A DNA stretch of 64,000 nucleotides. Origin: Nemertoderma westbladi (taxonomy: Eukaryota > Xenacoelomorpha > Nemertodermatida > Nemertodermatidae). The notes beneath the pieces were generated by a model. The model saw only the letters and a list, made by a program, of their open reading frames with translations, was not told the origin of the DNA and made no database searches. The stretch spans positions 1-64,000 of the forward strand of contig JAUCBJ010000539.1 in the NCBI GenBank assembly GCA_032718475.1, written 5' to 3'. A program made the position numbers and the translations under genes. Shown here one piece after another: positions 1 through 9,810 of the stretch (positions are counted from its first letter, which is position 1; every line of letters begins with the position of its first letter).

Positions 1-26
1 TTTGTAAATTTTGTAATTAAAAAAAG

Positions 27-170
27 CACTAGCTAGTAGCTACCATTAAAAAACACTAGCTAGTAGCTACCATTAAAAAACACTCGCTAGTCTACCATTA
101 ATTAAAGAACACTAGCTACTGCAGTAGCAATAGCTACCATTAAAAAACCACTTGCTAGCTACCCTAAATG
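27..170. repeat. Minisatellite, about 27-bp unit
   Basis: Roughly five degenerate copies of a 27-bp unit built on CACTAGCTAGTAGCTACCAT followed by an A-run. The first two copies are nearly identical and later ones carry indels. No coding potential is seen. Confidence 0.75.
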
Positions 171-538
171 TTGTTGTGCTACGGGGTGTTGGGATATATA
201 ACAGGAATGACCGGCGTCATAGGCTATCCAAATTACACTGTCTGGAAATTTTATCGAAATCTAAAATTAAATCCTAACATTTTAGAATTATTTAAATTTT
301 GATAATTTTGGTAATTTTTCTTGCAGGGGAAAAATAGAATTAGTTATTTTAGATTCACTTATGAATTTCCCACTCCGTTTGCTTTGTAATTTATAAACTC
401 CAGGTTAGCTAGGAAATTACTGGTTATATAGTAAAGAACACCTAGGATTTTGAGTGTATAGCTCTGTACTAGTTCGGTATTCTAAAGATAATTTTGAGTT
501 GTAAAAAATAGATTCTGAAGAAATAGTTAGAGATAAAT
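171..538. other. Gene-free AT-rich stretch
   Basis: No repeat family or convincing ORF was recognised. It is the probable upstream region or 5' leader of the small ORF that begins at 539. Confidence 0.4.
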
Positions 539-706
539 ATGGAGTTAATCTTTCTGTGGTTATTTTTAATGTTAGTCGCGGTTTGGAGTATTCCAGGAAT
601 AATTATGTTGACGTTTTACGTGAAACATATTAGGGAGAGGAACAAGAAGCAGAAAGGAAACAAAAAGGATACGTCGACACAAGAGCAATCGAAACAATCG
701 AGGTAA
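539..706 (+). CDS. Possible 55-residue single-pass membrane micropeptide
   Basis: The ATG at 539 has a strong animal context (A at -3, G at +4). The 55-residue ORF has a hydrophobic segment at about residues 2-27 (starting MELIFLWLFLMLVAV), then a strongly basic, Gln/Lys-rich tail from about residue 28 (HIRERNKKQKGNKK). That layout is typical of small integral membrane proteins with a cytosolic basic tail, though I do not recognise the family. An AATAAA lies about 115 nt after the stop, which fits a short single-exon transcript. Alternatively AG|GTAATC at 702 could be a splice donor, making this the first exon of a longer gene with the stop lying in the intron. No homologue was checked; this is inferred from composition and context only. 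Confidence 0.4.
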   Translation: MELIFLWLFLMLVAVWSIPGIIMLTFYVKHIRERNKKQKGNKKDTSTQEQSKQSR

Positions 707-818
707 TCTGCAAAAAATTATAACTACAATACAAAGAAATTAAAGCTGTCAATCAAGTTAAAATAGCAATTGTTTGTTTACGTCTTAATTTACTAAGCTG
801 AATTTAATTTAATTGATA

Positions 819-824
819 AATAAA
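819..824 (+). terminator. Candidate poly(A) signal
   Basis: AATAAA within GATAAATAAATG, about 115 nt after the stop of the small ORF at 539-706. Such hexamers also arise by chance in AT-rich DNA. Confidence 0.35.
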
Positions 825-1398
825 TGAAAAATATTAAAATATAAAAAAGAAATATCTAAAGTGTTCACAGAATAGTCTTTAAATAGAACCGTCACCGAAT
901 ATTCTAAAAACGCGAAAATCGGACTGGAGAGGAAGCGAGCAGAGTGGAGTAGGGGGGGCGGGCCGTACCTGAAATCGCGAAGGGCCTGAGCGCGTGGGCG
1001 CGAGGATTGATTCAAGGTAAGAACCCGGGCCTTAAATGCCCCCCCCCCCCCCCCCCCCTCAGCTTCCAACTTATTTATCCAATAAGATGCGAACGATTCC
1101 CAGATACAATGCTTCTATATATAGGGACATTTACATTGTTAACTTTAGCTGCTGTCATATATTAATGAGGCCTACGTGCGTTGGTTATTATTGGTTAATT
1201 TAACCTGCATTTCAGACATTTCTGGTGTTATAATCTGCAAAAAATTATGAAATAGGTAGAACATAGGGTGCTAATTATGAACAACTAATGACTAAAATGA
1301 CTAATGACTAAAAACAGTCTGAGAATAGGCGGAACGTATGAGGTAATGCGATTAAAAATATTATAACCATCGCCTAAAATTGTGTTACAGTATTTAAA
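825..1398. other. Gene-free stretch with a 20-nt C homopolymer
   Basis: C20 lies at 1039-1058 next to a G-rich patch at 950-970. No ORF that does not depend on the homopolymer was seen. The stretch ends at TTAAA (1394-1398), which may be the left target copy of the repeat array that follows. Confidence 0.5.
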
Positions 1399-1465
1399 CT
1401 AGTGACGGGCCTAGCGGCCCGATAAGGAACCGACTTTTTATTTCAAATAAAAGAGACAACGAGTT

Positions 1466-2257
1466 CGGCTCGGTCTTGCACGATTGGGCACGATTTAGTT
1501 CGACTTGGCTTGATCGGCTCGGTTTGGCTCGATTAGGCTCGGCTCGGCTCGATCTGACTCGACTCAGCTTGATTTGGCTCAATCGGCTCGATTGGGTTCG
1601 ACTTGGCTTGGTCCAGCTCGACTTGGCTCAATTGGGCTCGATTCAGCTCAATCTGCTCGACTCGGCTCGAATCGGCTCAATTGGGATTGATTGGGCTTGA
1701 CTCGGCTCGATTTGGCTCAACTTGGCTCAGTCTGGCTCGATTGGGCTCGACTTGGCTCGGTCCGGCTCAATTGGGCTCGACTAGGCTTGATTGGGCTCGA
1801 TCCGGCTCTATTGGGCTCGACTCGATTCGATTTGGGCTTGAATCGGCTCAGTCTGGCTCGACTCGGCTTGATTCGGCTCAACTCGGCTCGATTGGGCTCG
1901 ACTCGGCTTGATTGGGCTCAATCCGGGCACAATTTGGCGTGACACGGCTCGGCTCGGCTTGGCTCGGCTCGGCTTGGCTCGGCTCGGCTCGGCTCAGCTC
2001 GGCTCGGCTTGGCTCGGCTCGGCTCGGCACGGCCCGGCTCGGCTCGGCTCGGCTCGGCTCGGCTCGGCTCGGCTCGGCTCGGCTCGGCTCGGCTCGGCTC
2101 GGCTCGGCTCGGCTCGGCTCGGCTCGGCTCGGCTCGGCTCGGCTCGGCTCGGCTCGGCTCGGCTCGGCTCGGCACGGCTCGGCTCTGCTCGGCTCGGCTC
2201 GGCTCGGCTTGGCTCGGCTCGGCTTGGCTCGGCTTGGCTCGGCTTGGCTCGGTCTGA
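1466..2257. repeat. (GGCTC)n pentanucleotide array
   Basis: Diverged GGCTC/GGCTT/GATTG pentamers on the left grade into an almost pure GGCTC tract (about 2036-2170), then become variable again on the right. Neither the pentamer nor its complement contains a stop codon in any frame. Long overlapping ORFs with Leu-Gly-Ser-Ala-Arg or Ser-Arg-Ala-Glu-Pro repeats therefore arise on both strands and should not be taken as genes. Confidence 0.9.
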
Positions 2258-2265
2258 GTCGACTC

Positions 2266-2505
2266 CCCGTGCTGCTCGAAGGGCGCAAATACATATATCG
2301 AAGGGTCAAAGCAAAACTCACGTGCTGCTCGAAGGGACAAAGTCAAACAATGTGTCTATTATTTGATGTAATTCACGTGCTGCTCGAAGGGCGCAAATAC
2401 ATATATCGAAGGGTCAAAGCAAAACTCACGTGCTGCTCGAAGGGACAAAGTCAAACATTGTGTCTATTATTTGATCATCTCACGTGCTGCTAGAAGGGCG
2501 CAACA
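2266..2505. repeat. 107-bp tandem repeat, about 2.3 copies
   Basis: Copies begin near 2266, 2374 and 2481 with CGTGCTGCTCGAAGGGCGCA. The half-unit CGTGCTGCTCGAAGGGACAA recurs between them, so the 107-bp unit is itself an old duplication. It directly follows the pentamer array inside unit 1. Confidence 0.85.
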
Positions 2506-3324
2506 TATCGAAACAAGCCCCTGTCTTGTATTTTAATTATATCAGAAATCGTTGCCTTCAGTACAAATATCTAAAAATTCATTCACCTGAAGTATGGGTA
2601 ACATTATAAATTCGTTTTTCGCACAGTAGAATTAACTAAGCAAATACCCTCCAGGTTGACTGAATGATTTTATTAATGTTTGCCATGCATAATGTACTAT
2701 ATTTGGGTCCCATGACCCACCCCATTGAACAGCTTTGCTTACATCTGATAGAAAGTAATCCCAAATTAACTTCCCTCTATGAAAATTATTTTAATTAAAT
2801 ACATACAACATAGCAGTCAACTCTGCTATCAACAGTACACAATAACTAAAATGGCATTCAGCTTACCAGCTATTCGCATTAAGCTAATAGATATTCGATT
2901 TCATTGGATTCAGTGAGTGTGTGAGGGCTATTGGGAGAGCAACCAGCTTATGATGTAATACATTAGAATCCCACAGCTTTTGTTTGCTTACTGTCTGAGT
3001 TGTAGAGTGAGGATAATACTTGGCAGAGAAAGCATTTCCTTGTTAGGTGGCCATTCCTATAGAATAGCATTACTAGGCTATCTCTATCCATTTTTCATGA
3101 GTGCCAGCTGGTGTTTTTATCATTGCGCCTATGGCGTTTTTTCGTTTATGTCTATTTTTCGAGCCCACGGCTCATGGACGAAATAGCGGAACATACCAGG
3201 GACCTTAGAATCGCGGTATCTAGCCGCTGTGAAAATTTCATCAAAATCGTTAGAGTAGTTTTGGCTGTAGATCAGTCAGTCAGCCACGAGCAATTCTTAC
3301 AGTAATGAACCTCTCGGTTCCTGA

Positions 3325-4831
3325 CTAGTGACGGGCCTAGCGGCCCGATAAGGAACCGACTTTTTATTTCAAATAAAAGAGACAACGAGAATCATTATAG
3401 AACTAATAATTATGTAAAAATACAATCATATTTCATACAATAATTATTAATAAATTCGATCTATTATTAGTTACTCAATTCTAGAACAAAATCGACCTGC
3501 AACTAGTGAAGACCTCGTTTTGGAATTTCGAAACCACGCTGGTGCGATGCGCGATATCGTGTTTAGTTAATAAATTGAAAACTCCATCAATTCATGTGCA
3601 ACCAGTAATAAGAAATCGCGATAAATGTAATTTAATAAAAATTATTCTAGAAAAATTTTCCTCAAAAAGTATGAAGTCTTGGCGTTGGTGGCGCGAAACT
3701 AGGCTAGTGAGATTCAGGATATTGCGTTTAATATAAAAATCGAAAACGCTATCGAATTCCGTAAAGGCGTTAATAAAATACTGAAACTTTTTTGAAATTT
3801 GTAAAATTCTAGAACTGGAAAAAATTATTTTTTGAACGGCGCTGTTTGGGGTTTGGAAACATGGATAGGCTGAAAGAGGACATCTAATTAAGTTGAAAAA
3901 TGAAAACCCCATCGAATTTGGACAAAGCGTTCCGGAGTTATAACGGATCGAAAAAAATTGACCCCCCCCCCAGTCGCCAAAAATTTACAGTAATTTAAAA
4001 TTTTGCAAAAAAAATTTTTTGCGTTATTTTTGATGGCGAATCGATTGGCAGTACTGGCTACGAAAAATTTTTTTTTTTAATTTTTGGTCAGAAAAAAAAC
4101 ATGGAAAAAGTATATTTTTAAAAAGATTTGATGTCTTTGCCTATGGTCAGAGAATGATCCAACTCTGTAACTTGGCAATCGCTCAAATCCATTCAGCTGA
4201 ATGGCACAGTAGAGTAAACTAAAGTAAATTCCCTATACAATGTTCTGAAGGGGAGACTGACAGAGAGTAATCCAACAATAAAACATTTTGCAATAATGTT
4301 GGCATTAATGTAGCCAACTCACTGTGTACGTAACAGTCATTCAGCTTACATTAGCAGAGTGAGATATTCCCATAGATTGCATTGGGAAGAGTAATTCAGC
4401 TGAGGCGATATTAGATTTCAAACTAAACCAACCAGTTAATATTTGCTTTGACAGAGAGTGCAGGTCCTAAACAAACAGTAGGGGTGTACTAAGTACAATA
4501 ATCTTGGCAACCTCATCGATTTATACTAAGCCTTGTGTAGAAATCCATTACATAAGCCATTTTTCATCACGACACCAGCTGTTATTGGTGTTATTTTACC
4601 ATTGCGCATATGGCGTTTTTTCGTTTATGTCCATTTTTCGAGCCCACGGCTCATGGACGAAATAGCGGAACATACCAGGGACCTTAGAATCGCGGTATCT
4701 AGCTGCTGTGAAAATTTCACCAAAATCGTTAGAGTAGTTTTGGCTGTAGATCAGTCAGTCAGTCAGTCAGTCAGTCAGTCAGTCAGTCAGCCACGAGCAA
4801 TTCTTACAGTAATGAACCTCTCGGTTCCTAA
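3325..4831 (+). mobile_element. Array unit 2 (HINE-like)
   Basis: The first 63 nt repeat the start of unit 1 exactly as far as I can see, including hairpin CGGGCC-TAGC-GGCCCG (3332-3347). The 3' half (about 4140-4831) parallels unit 3. The (CAGT)n tract is at 4752-4790. The terminal hairpin is GAACC (4814-4818), loop TCTC, GGTTC (4823-4827), then CTAA. AGGAACCG near the start pairs with CGGTTCCT at the end. No coding content is seen. Confidence 0.6.
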
Positions 4832-6329
4832 CTAGTGACGGCGTCAAGACGCCGTTAAGCAAGTCGGAAGTCGTCAATCAAAGATAAGTTCCCTCAACAA
4901 TGTTTACCTTTGTTCAGAAGGGAAGTGTTATTTATCTATGGTCAGAGAGAGATCCCACTCTGTAATTTGGCAATTGCTCAAATCCATTCAGCTGAATGAC
5001 TCAGTAGAGTAAACTAAAGTAAATTCCCTCAGCCTCAACAATGTTTGCCTATGGTGTGAAGGGAATCTGACAGAGAATAATCTTAGCCACTAAATGTCAT
5101 TCACCTAACAAAACATTTTGAATGCCACAGTGATTAACCCAATACAGATAATAAGCAGTTATTTTTATATTTCAAACTATAATGTTAGTGTAAGCCTTAC
5201 AGAGTATCAGTATGAGGCTGAGTAAACATTCCGCCTTATAAGCATACAGCCTCCACAGTATTAATGTTGGCCAAAAGATTTAAAAATAAAATACAGTGCA
5301 ATAGTACTCTGTAACCTACAGTCATTCAGCTTGTACTAAATATCAATCACCTATAAAACATTTAAACATTTTGAATGCCACAGTGTATAACCTGATACAG
5401 ATAGTAAGCAGTGATTTTTATGTTTTAAACTATAACGTTAGTGTTAGCCTTACAGTGAATCAGTATGAAGCTGAGTTAACATTCGCCTTATAAGCATACA
5501 ACCTCCAAAGTATTAATATTGGACGAAAGATTTAAAAATAAAATACAGTGCAGTAGTACTCTGTAACTAACAGTCATTCAGCTTGCACTAAATGTCAATC
5601 ACCTATAAAACATTTTGAATGCCACAGTGATTATTAACCCAATACAGATAATAAGAAGTGATTTTTATATTTCAAACTATAATGTTAGTCTTAGCCTTAC
5701 AGAGTATCAGTATAAGGCTGTGTAAACATTCCACCTTATAAGCATACAGCCTCCACAGTATTAATGTTGGCATTAATGTAGCCGATACACTGTATACCTA
5801 ATAGTCATTCAGCAGGGGGAAGAGTTATTCAGCTGAGGCGGTAATAGATTGCAAACTAAACCAACCAGTTGGCAGCCTCATCGATTTATACTAAGCCTGT
5901 GTAGAACCACAAACTAAATCAACCAGTTAATATTTGCTTTGACAGAGAGTGCAGGGCCTAAACAAACAGTATGGGTGTACTGAGTACAATAATCTTGGCA
6001 ACCTCATCGATTTATACTAAGCCTTGTGTAGAAATGCATTACATAAGCCATTTTTCATCAGGACACCAGCTGTCATGGGTGTTATTTTTTTACCATTGCG
6101 CCTATGGCGTTTTTTTCGTTTATCTCTATTTTTCGAGCCCAGAGGCTATGGACGGAGTAGCCGATCATGCCAGGGACCTTAGAATCGCGGTATCTAGATG
6201 CTGTGAAAATTTCATCAAAATCGTTAGAGCAGTTTTGGCTGTAGATCAGCCAGCCAGTCAGTCAGCCAGTCAGTCAGCCAGTCAGTCAGCTAACAATTCT
6301 TACAGTAATCAAGTCTAACGACTTGCTAA
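4832..6329 (+). mobile_element. Array unit 3 (HINE-like, variant termini)
   Basis: It starts CTAGTGACGG like the others but has a different hairpin, ACGGCGTC-AA-GACGCCGT (4838-4855). The 3' hairpin is CAAGTC-TAAC-GACTTG (6310-6325), then CTAA. The 5' AGCAAGTCG is complementary to the 3' CGACTTGCT, so both ends changed together relative to units 1 and 2. The CAGT/CAGC tract lies at 6247-6291. Confidence 0.6.
5112..5775. repeat. Internal tandem repeat, about 245-250 bp unit
   Basis: About 2.7 copies inside unit 3. ATTTTGAATGCCACAGTG recurs at about 5115, 5368 and 5612, and the following 200 nt stay alignable by eye. Internal tandem repeats are also described in DINE-1/pearl-type elements. Confidence 0.75.
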
Positions 6330-6734
6330 TTAAACAGTTATGGTGAAGTTTGCCAGGTATCTAATAGTTGTATCTTTAAATGGAGGCTAATCGGTCTGCA
6401 GTTCTTTAGTGTGCCGCAAGGGGGCGAAATGTCTGAAAAAGAAAATCCTATTTCGATATTTTTATGATCCGTTCAAGCTGAAACTTGTCAGGTATGGTAT
6501 GTACTAAACTGCATTCTGCATCTTTCTGGGGGATTATCGTCTACTGTTCCGTAGTTTGCCGCTAGGGGGTGAAATTATTAGACTACAGGGTGCGTCTTTG
6601 TGGGAAGGTGATCGGTCTGAAAATGTCTGAAAGTAAAAACCTACCTCGCTTCATTGATTTTAATCAGTTTAATATGTTGGATCTGGGCATATATGCACTA
6701 TGTGTTAGCTACTAAAACACAGTTTAAGTTTTTT
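6330..6734. other. Gene-free stretch with repeat-derived GCCGCNAGGGGG words
   Basis: TGCCGCAAGGGGGCGAAA near 6418 and TGCCGCTAGGGGGTGAAA near 6556 sit in a degenerate repeat that also occurs around 13780-14040. No ORF. Confidence 0.45.
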
Positions 6735-7690
6735 TCTTCAGATTTTTTTTAATGTGTTTTCTGATTTAAAATGTTATGTTGATTCCGAATCTGAAATCAG
6801 TTTTTCGATAAGTTGTTTTGTTCTCGAGTTATGACAACTTTTATAATTTTCACCCAAAATTTGAAGGGCAGCACCACATTTGACACCAAAAAAAGACCAT
6901 CAAACGCCAAGAAATGTCGAAATATTTTGCAGTTTTCGGAATCAGCGCCGAAAATTAGCCTATAGGTATCAAGACCGCAAATGAAGACCGGTTTTGAAAA
7001 ATTTTAAACAAATTTCACTTTTGGTGAATATTTTTGGTCAGTTGTAATCAGGAGGAAATTTAAATGTCATTTTTCTCTCGTTGGCTTTTTTGAAAAAAGT
7101 TATGGCATTTTGGGTTCAAAAATACAGAAAAATAGAAAAAAATAAAAAAATTCGCGATTTTCTACGCAAAAAATGTCATATAACTTTTTTTGAAAAAATA
7201 TTTCAATTAATTCCAAATATTTCAAATATTTCATTTTCTGCTAACATAATTTTTGCGCGGAATATTCCTCTACATAATTCTGCAAACAAAACGAAAATCG
7301 GTAGAGTAGTTAAAAAGTAGATAGAGAAAGTGTCCCGAAAAAGTCAACGCGAGAAAAATGACATTTAAATTTCCTCCTGATTACAACTGAGCAAACATGC
7401 ACCAAAAGTGAAATTTTTTAAAATTTTTCAAAAATGATCTTCTTTTGCTGTTTTGATACCTATCGGCTTTTCTGACGCTGATTCCGAAGATGGCAAAGTA
7501 TTTCGAAATTTCTGGGTGTTTGATGGTCTTTTTTGGTGTCAAATGTGGTGCTGCACCAAAATTACAAATTTTCAAATTTTGGGTGAAAATTACAAAAATT
7601 GACATAAATCGAGAACAAAACAACTTATCGAAAAACTGATTTCAGATTCGGAATCAACATAAAATTTTACATCAGAAAACACATTTACTT
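6735..7690. repeat. Large imperfect inverted repeat (foldback element)
   Basis: Left arm about 6735-7080 and right arm about 7347-7690 are reverse complements with scattered mismatches; anchors include AATCAGGAGGAAATTTAAAT and CGAATCTGAAATCAGTTTTT. The spacer of about 265 bp (7081-7346) is A/T-rich; its ORFs look fortuitous. The structure resembles a foldback or long-TIR MITE. No target duplication was identified. Confidence 0.75.
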
Positions 7691-8102
7691 AAATCATTGT
7701 GAAAAGGTTCAGCATTACGGTGCCAAGTTTATTTAGTAAAGTTTTTTTTAGTATGAACTGACGTATATTTCTGTGTCTGTATTCACTATAGCGGTACTGC
7801 ACACATTAATAATACATCCATACATATAATAATATAACTAAATACATAAAATTAACATAAATAATTACATGAATATACAATTAATATCATCAAATAATAT
7901 TACCAAGCACATTGTTAAATGCCTGTCCCGTGTCCGACGACATAACAAAATGTCACTCACTTACTATGTCTTGGGACGATCTTAGTTACCACGGAAACAG
8001 AGATTTGAGAATACATTTGAAACGCAATTCATACAACGTCGCTGTCGCTAATTCAAAACCATTACATCCATAGATTGTATAAGTAAATATTATTTATAAG
8101 GT
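7691..8102. other. Gene-free AT-rich stretch
   Basis: Simple AT-rich sequence with many ATA/AAT words. I see no repeat family and no supportable gene. Confidence 0.4.
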
Positions 8103-8691
8103 AAGTCACACGAATAGTTCCCAATATTCACTATGGCGTTTAATTCTAAATCATTATTCGTGATGAAATTATTATAAGTGTGTCTAGAGTGTATCATAGT
8201 ATTATGATTAGCTTTATTGATCAAATATAAAATAAATAAATTACATTTATTGTATTCAATGTAAATCGAGAATAATAAAAGTTTTTATATAACGTTCGAG
8301 ATTATAATATGAAACTGTCAATTAGATTTCTACTATATTATATTGTCGCACTGAAGCGGGGCACTGAAGCAGACACAGACTCAGTCAATACTACGAATGA
8401 TAACCTCGTTCTTAGCCATCCCAACACCCTCGAGAGTATAGTTCAGTTTATCGGATGCCACCATTTATACTCCGACTAACACACCGACACCAATAATTAT
8501 TAATAATACAATTATTAATAGTATGTTGACTAAAAAAAATATCAATTAAATATTGCGTGTTAAACACAGTACACCCATTTATACACCAATCAGGTTCTCA
8601 AAAAAGGATAAAATTCATCCGGAACTCAGCAAATAATGAATGAATTTTAACTAAGTGTCAGAATGCCTTTAGGGAACTATTCGTGTGACTT
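8103..8691. mobile_element. MITE with perfect 20-bp terminal inverted repeats
   Basis: AAGTCACACGAATAGTTCCC at 8103-8122 is exactly inverted at 8672-8691. The 589-bp body has no coding potential. TTATTTATA occurs a few bases outside each end (about 8090 and 8701), a possible target duplication if the termini extend slightly further. The transposon class is not assigned. Confidence 0.75.
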
Positions 8692-8832
8692 GTCCACTCG
8701 TTATTTATATAACTTTATATTTCCGAGAAGGATTAGCGCAACAGCCGGCAGATTTATGATACAATAAGCTGATGAACATATAAATGGACTAAAAATAAAT
8801 ATTAATTATTAGTTTAAGGAATATAAAACGAA

Positions 8833-9810
8833 CTAATGGCGACGGGATTGCCTTCCGGGGCCCCCGAAGTTATCGTTCTCGTCGTCTCCGGCGCCTCCAT
8901 GGTAACACACATGATGACAGGACGTGGTCTCGCGACTCTGTCCGCAGCCGACCTTCCCTCGGGTGGCCTGCATCAACTCTGGGTCCGGTTGCTTCCCGTT
9001 CTCGTACAGCATCACGTTCAAAGTCTCCTCGAAGATCCGCGCTTCCGGGAACTCCACCTTGGTCTGCTTCTTCTCCGTCGCGTAGACGATGGAGGTGCAG
9101 CAGATCTCGGCGACTTTGTGACCGAGGCCGTAGAACGACCAACAACAGATCTCAACGCTCCCGATAATATCCTTAATAAACAGGATCCTACCGTTAAAAC
9201 GAAGAGCCAACTTATCGAATAACTCGACGTTCCGCAATAAGTTATCGTCAGATTGGGCGGTGTACGAGTATTTATTGTTCTGGCGATTGTAGAGGAATTT
9301 AACAACCGGTTTAGAGATTTTCGATAGAAGTCTTTGCTGCTCTTTCATTGTGGTTATCAGTGGAACGAGACATATTTCGCTGTAAAGGTCGTCTTTCATA
9401 ACTCTTAGAGTCGACTGACACAACTGCACTAAAGGCTCGATGAGATAATATCTCGCCTCTCGATCTAACTCTTCCACCTCGATGTGTGTCGTCGGCATCG
9501 CTAGCGAACCGTCCCGCAGGTAGTTGAGAATGGCACCAAAATGTTTGCCGTTTCGATCGATAAGAACCCAACCTTCGGAGTCCGTTAAGACTTCCAATCT
9601 CCCGCTAAACATTGCACGCAGCATGTTGTCTTGCTTGTTTAGAGTTCCTATGGTTGTGTAGAACAAATGGCCGCCGACGTTTAGTTTAACGTAGCGGGAG
9701 TTAAGGGAACTGGAGGGAGCCTCTGTGACCATGTCGGCCTCTTCTGAAGGGTCCGAGTGATCATCAGAGGATTGACCAGGAATTGTCACGATACCTGCTT
9801 CTCCAGACAT
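8833..9810 (-). CDS. KCTD10: BTB/POZ (BACURD, KCTD10/TNFAIP1/KCTD13-like) CUL3 adaptor
   Basis: The 325-residue single-exon ORF starts at an ATG (9808-9810) with A at -3. Residues 1-37 are an acidic/Ser-rich leader. The BTB domain (about 38-145) begins with YVKLNVGG and includes [19 protein letters not shown] and [12 protein letters not shown]. The following region ([46 protein letters not shown], then [20 protein letters not shown]) is diagnostic of the BACURD group. Family knowledge: BACURDs are oligomeric substrate adaptors of CUL3 ubiquitin ligase (RhoA is a known substrate), and the mammalian proteins also bind PCNA and DNA polymerase delta. The basic C-terminal tail of the vertebrate proteins is absent; the ORF ends Gly/Arg-rich, and a downstream exon or old frameshift may explain this. 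The symbol marks the group, not strict orthology. Confidence 0.88.
   Translation of the reverse strand: MSGEAGIVTIPGQSSDDHSDPSEEADMVTEAPSSSLNSRYVKLNVGGHLFYTTIGTLNKQDNMLRAMFSGRLEVLTDSEGWVLIDRNGKHFGAILNYLRDGSLAMPTTHIEVEELDREARYYLIEPLVQLCQSTLRVMKDDLYSEICLVPLITTMKEQQRLLSKISKPVVKFLYNRQNNKYSYTAQSDDNLLRNVELFDKLALRFNGRILFIKDIIGSVEICCWSFYGLGHKVAEICCTSIVYATEKKQTKVEFPEARIFEETLNVMLYENGKQPDPELMQATRGKVGCGQSRETTSCHHVCYHGGAGDDENDNFGGPGRQSRRH

Larger units (their letters stand above)
1399..3324 (+). mobile_element. Array unit 1 (HINE-like)
   Basis: 5' hairpin: CGGGCC (1406-1411), loop TAGC, GGCCCG (1416-1421). This is followed by an 8+1+8 palindrome, TTTTATTT-C-AAATAAAA. The interior holds the (GGCTC)n array and a 107-bp tandem repeat. 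The 3' part (about 2620-3324) resembles the other two units, with a short CAGT tract at about 3273-3283. It ends in hairpin GAACC (3307-3311), loop TCTC, GGTTC (3316-3320), then CTGA. The 5' AGGAACCG is complementary to the 3' CGGTTCCT. Confidence 0.6.
1399..6329 (+). mobile_element. Three-unit head-to-tail Helitron/HINE-like array
   Basis: Three units abut exactly: 1399-3324, 3325-4831 and 4832-6329. Each begins CTAGTGACGG, which runs straight into a perfect hairpin. Each ends with a hairpin followed at once by CTGA or CTAA. Near each 3' end sits a (CAGT)n tract, preceded by homologous sequence (pairwise similar by eye). TTAAA at 1394-1398 and 6330-6334 may be a 5-bp target duplication of the whole array. 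The 3' hairpin plus CTRR and the tetranucleotide tract match non-autonomous Helitron relatives (HINE, DINE-1, bivalve pearl elements). The family assignment is inference; the geometry is read directly. Confidence 0.65.

Noticed and set aside
809-1069. Minus-strand ORF with a poly-Gly start
   Set aside because: Gly run is the C20 homopolymer; the rest is unremarkable and homopolymer length is unreliable.
1878-2366. Long overlapping ORFs on both strands with Ala-Arg-Leu-Gly-Ser or Ser-Arg-Ala-Glu-Pro repeats
   Set aside because: They are the direct translation of the stop-free GGCTC pentamer array in every frame, not evidence of a gene.
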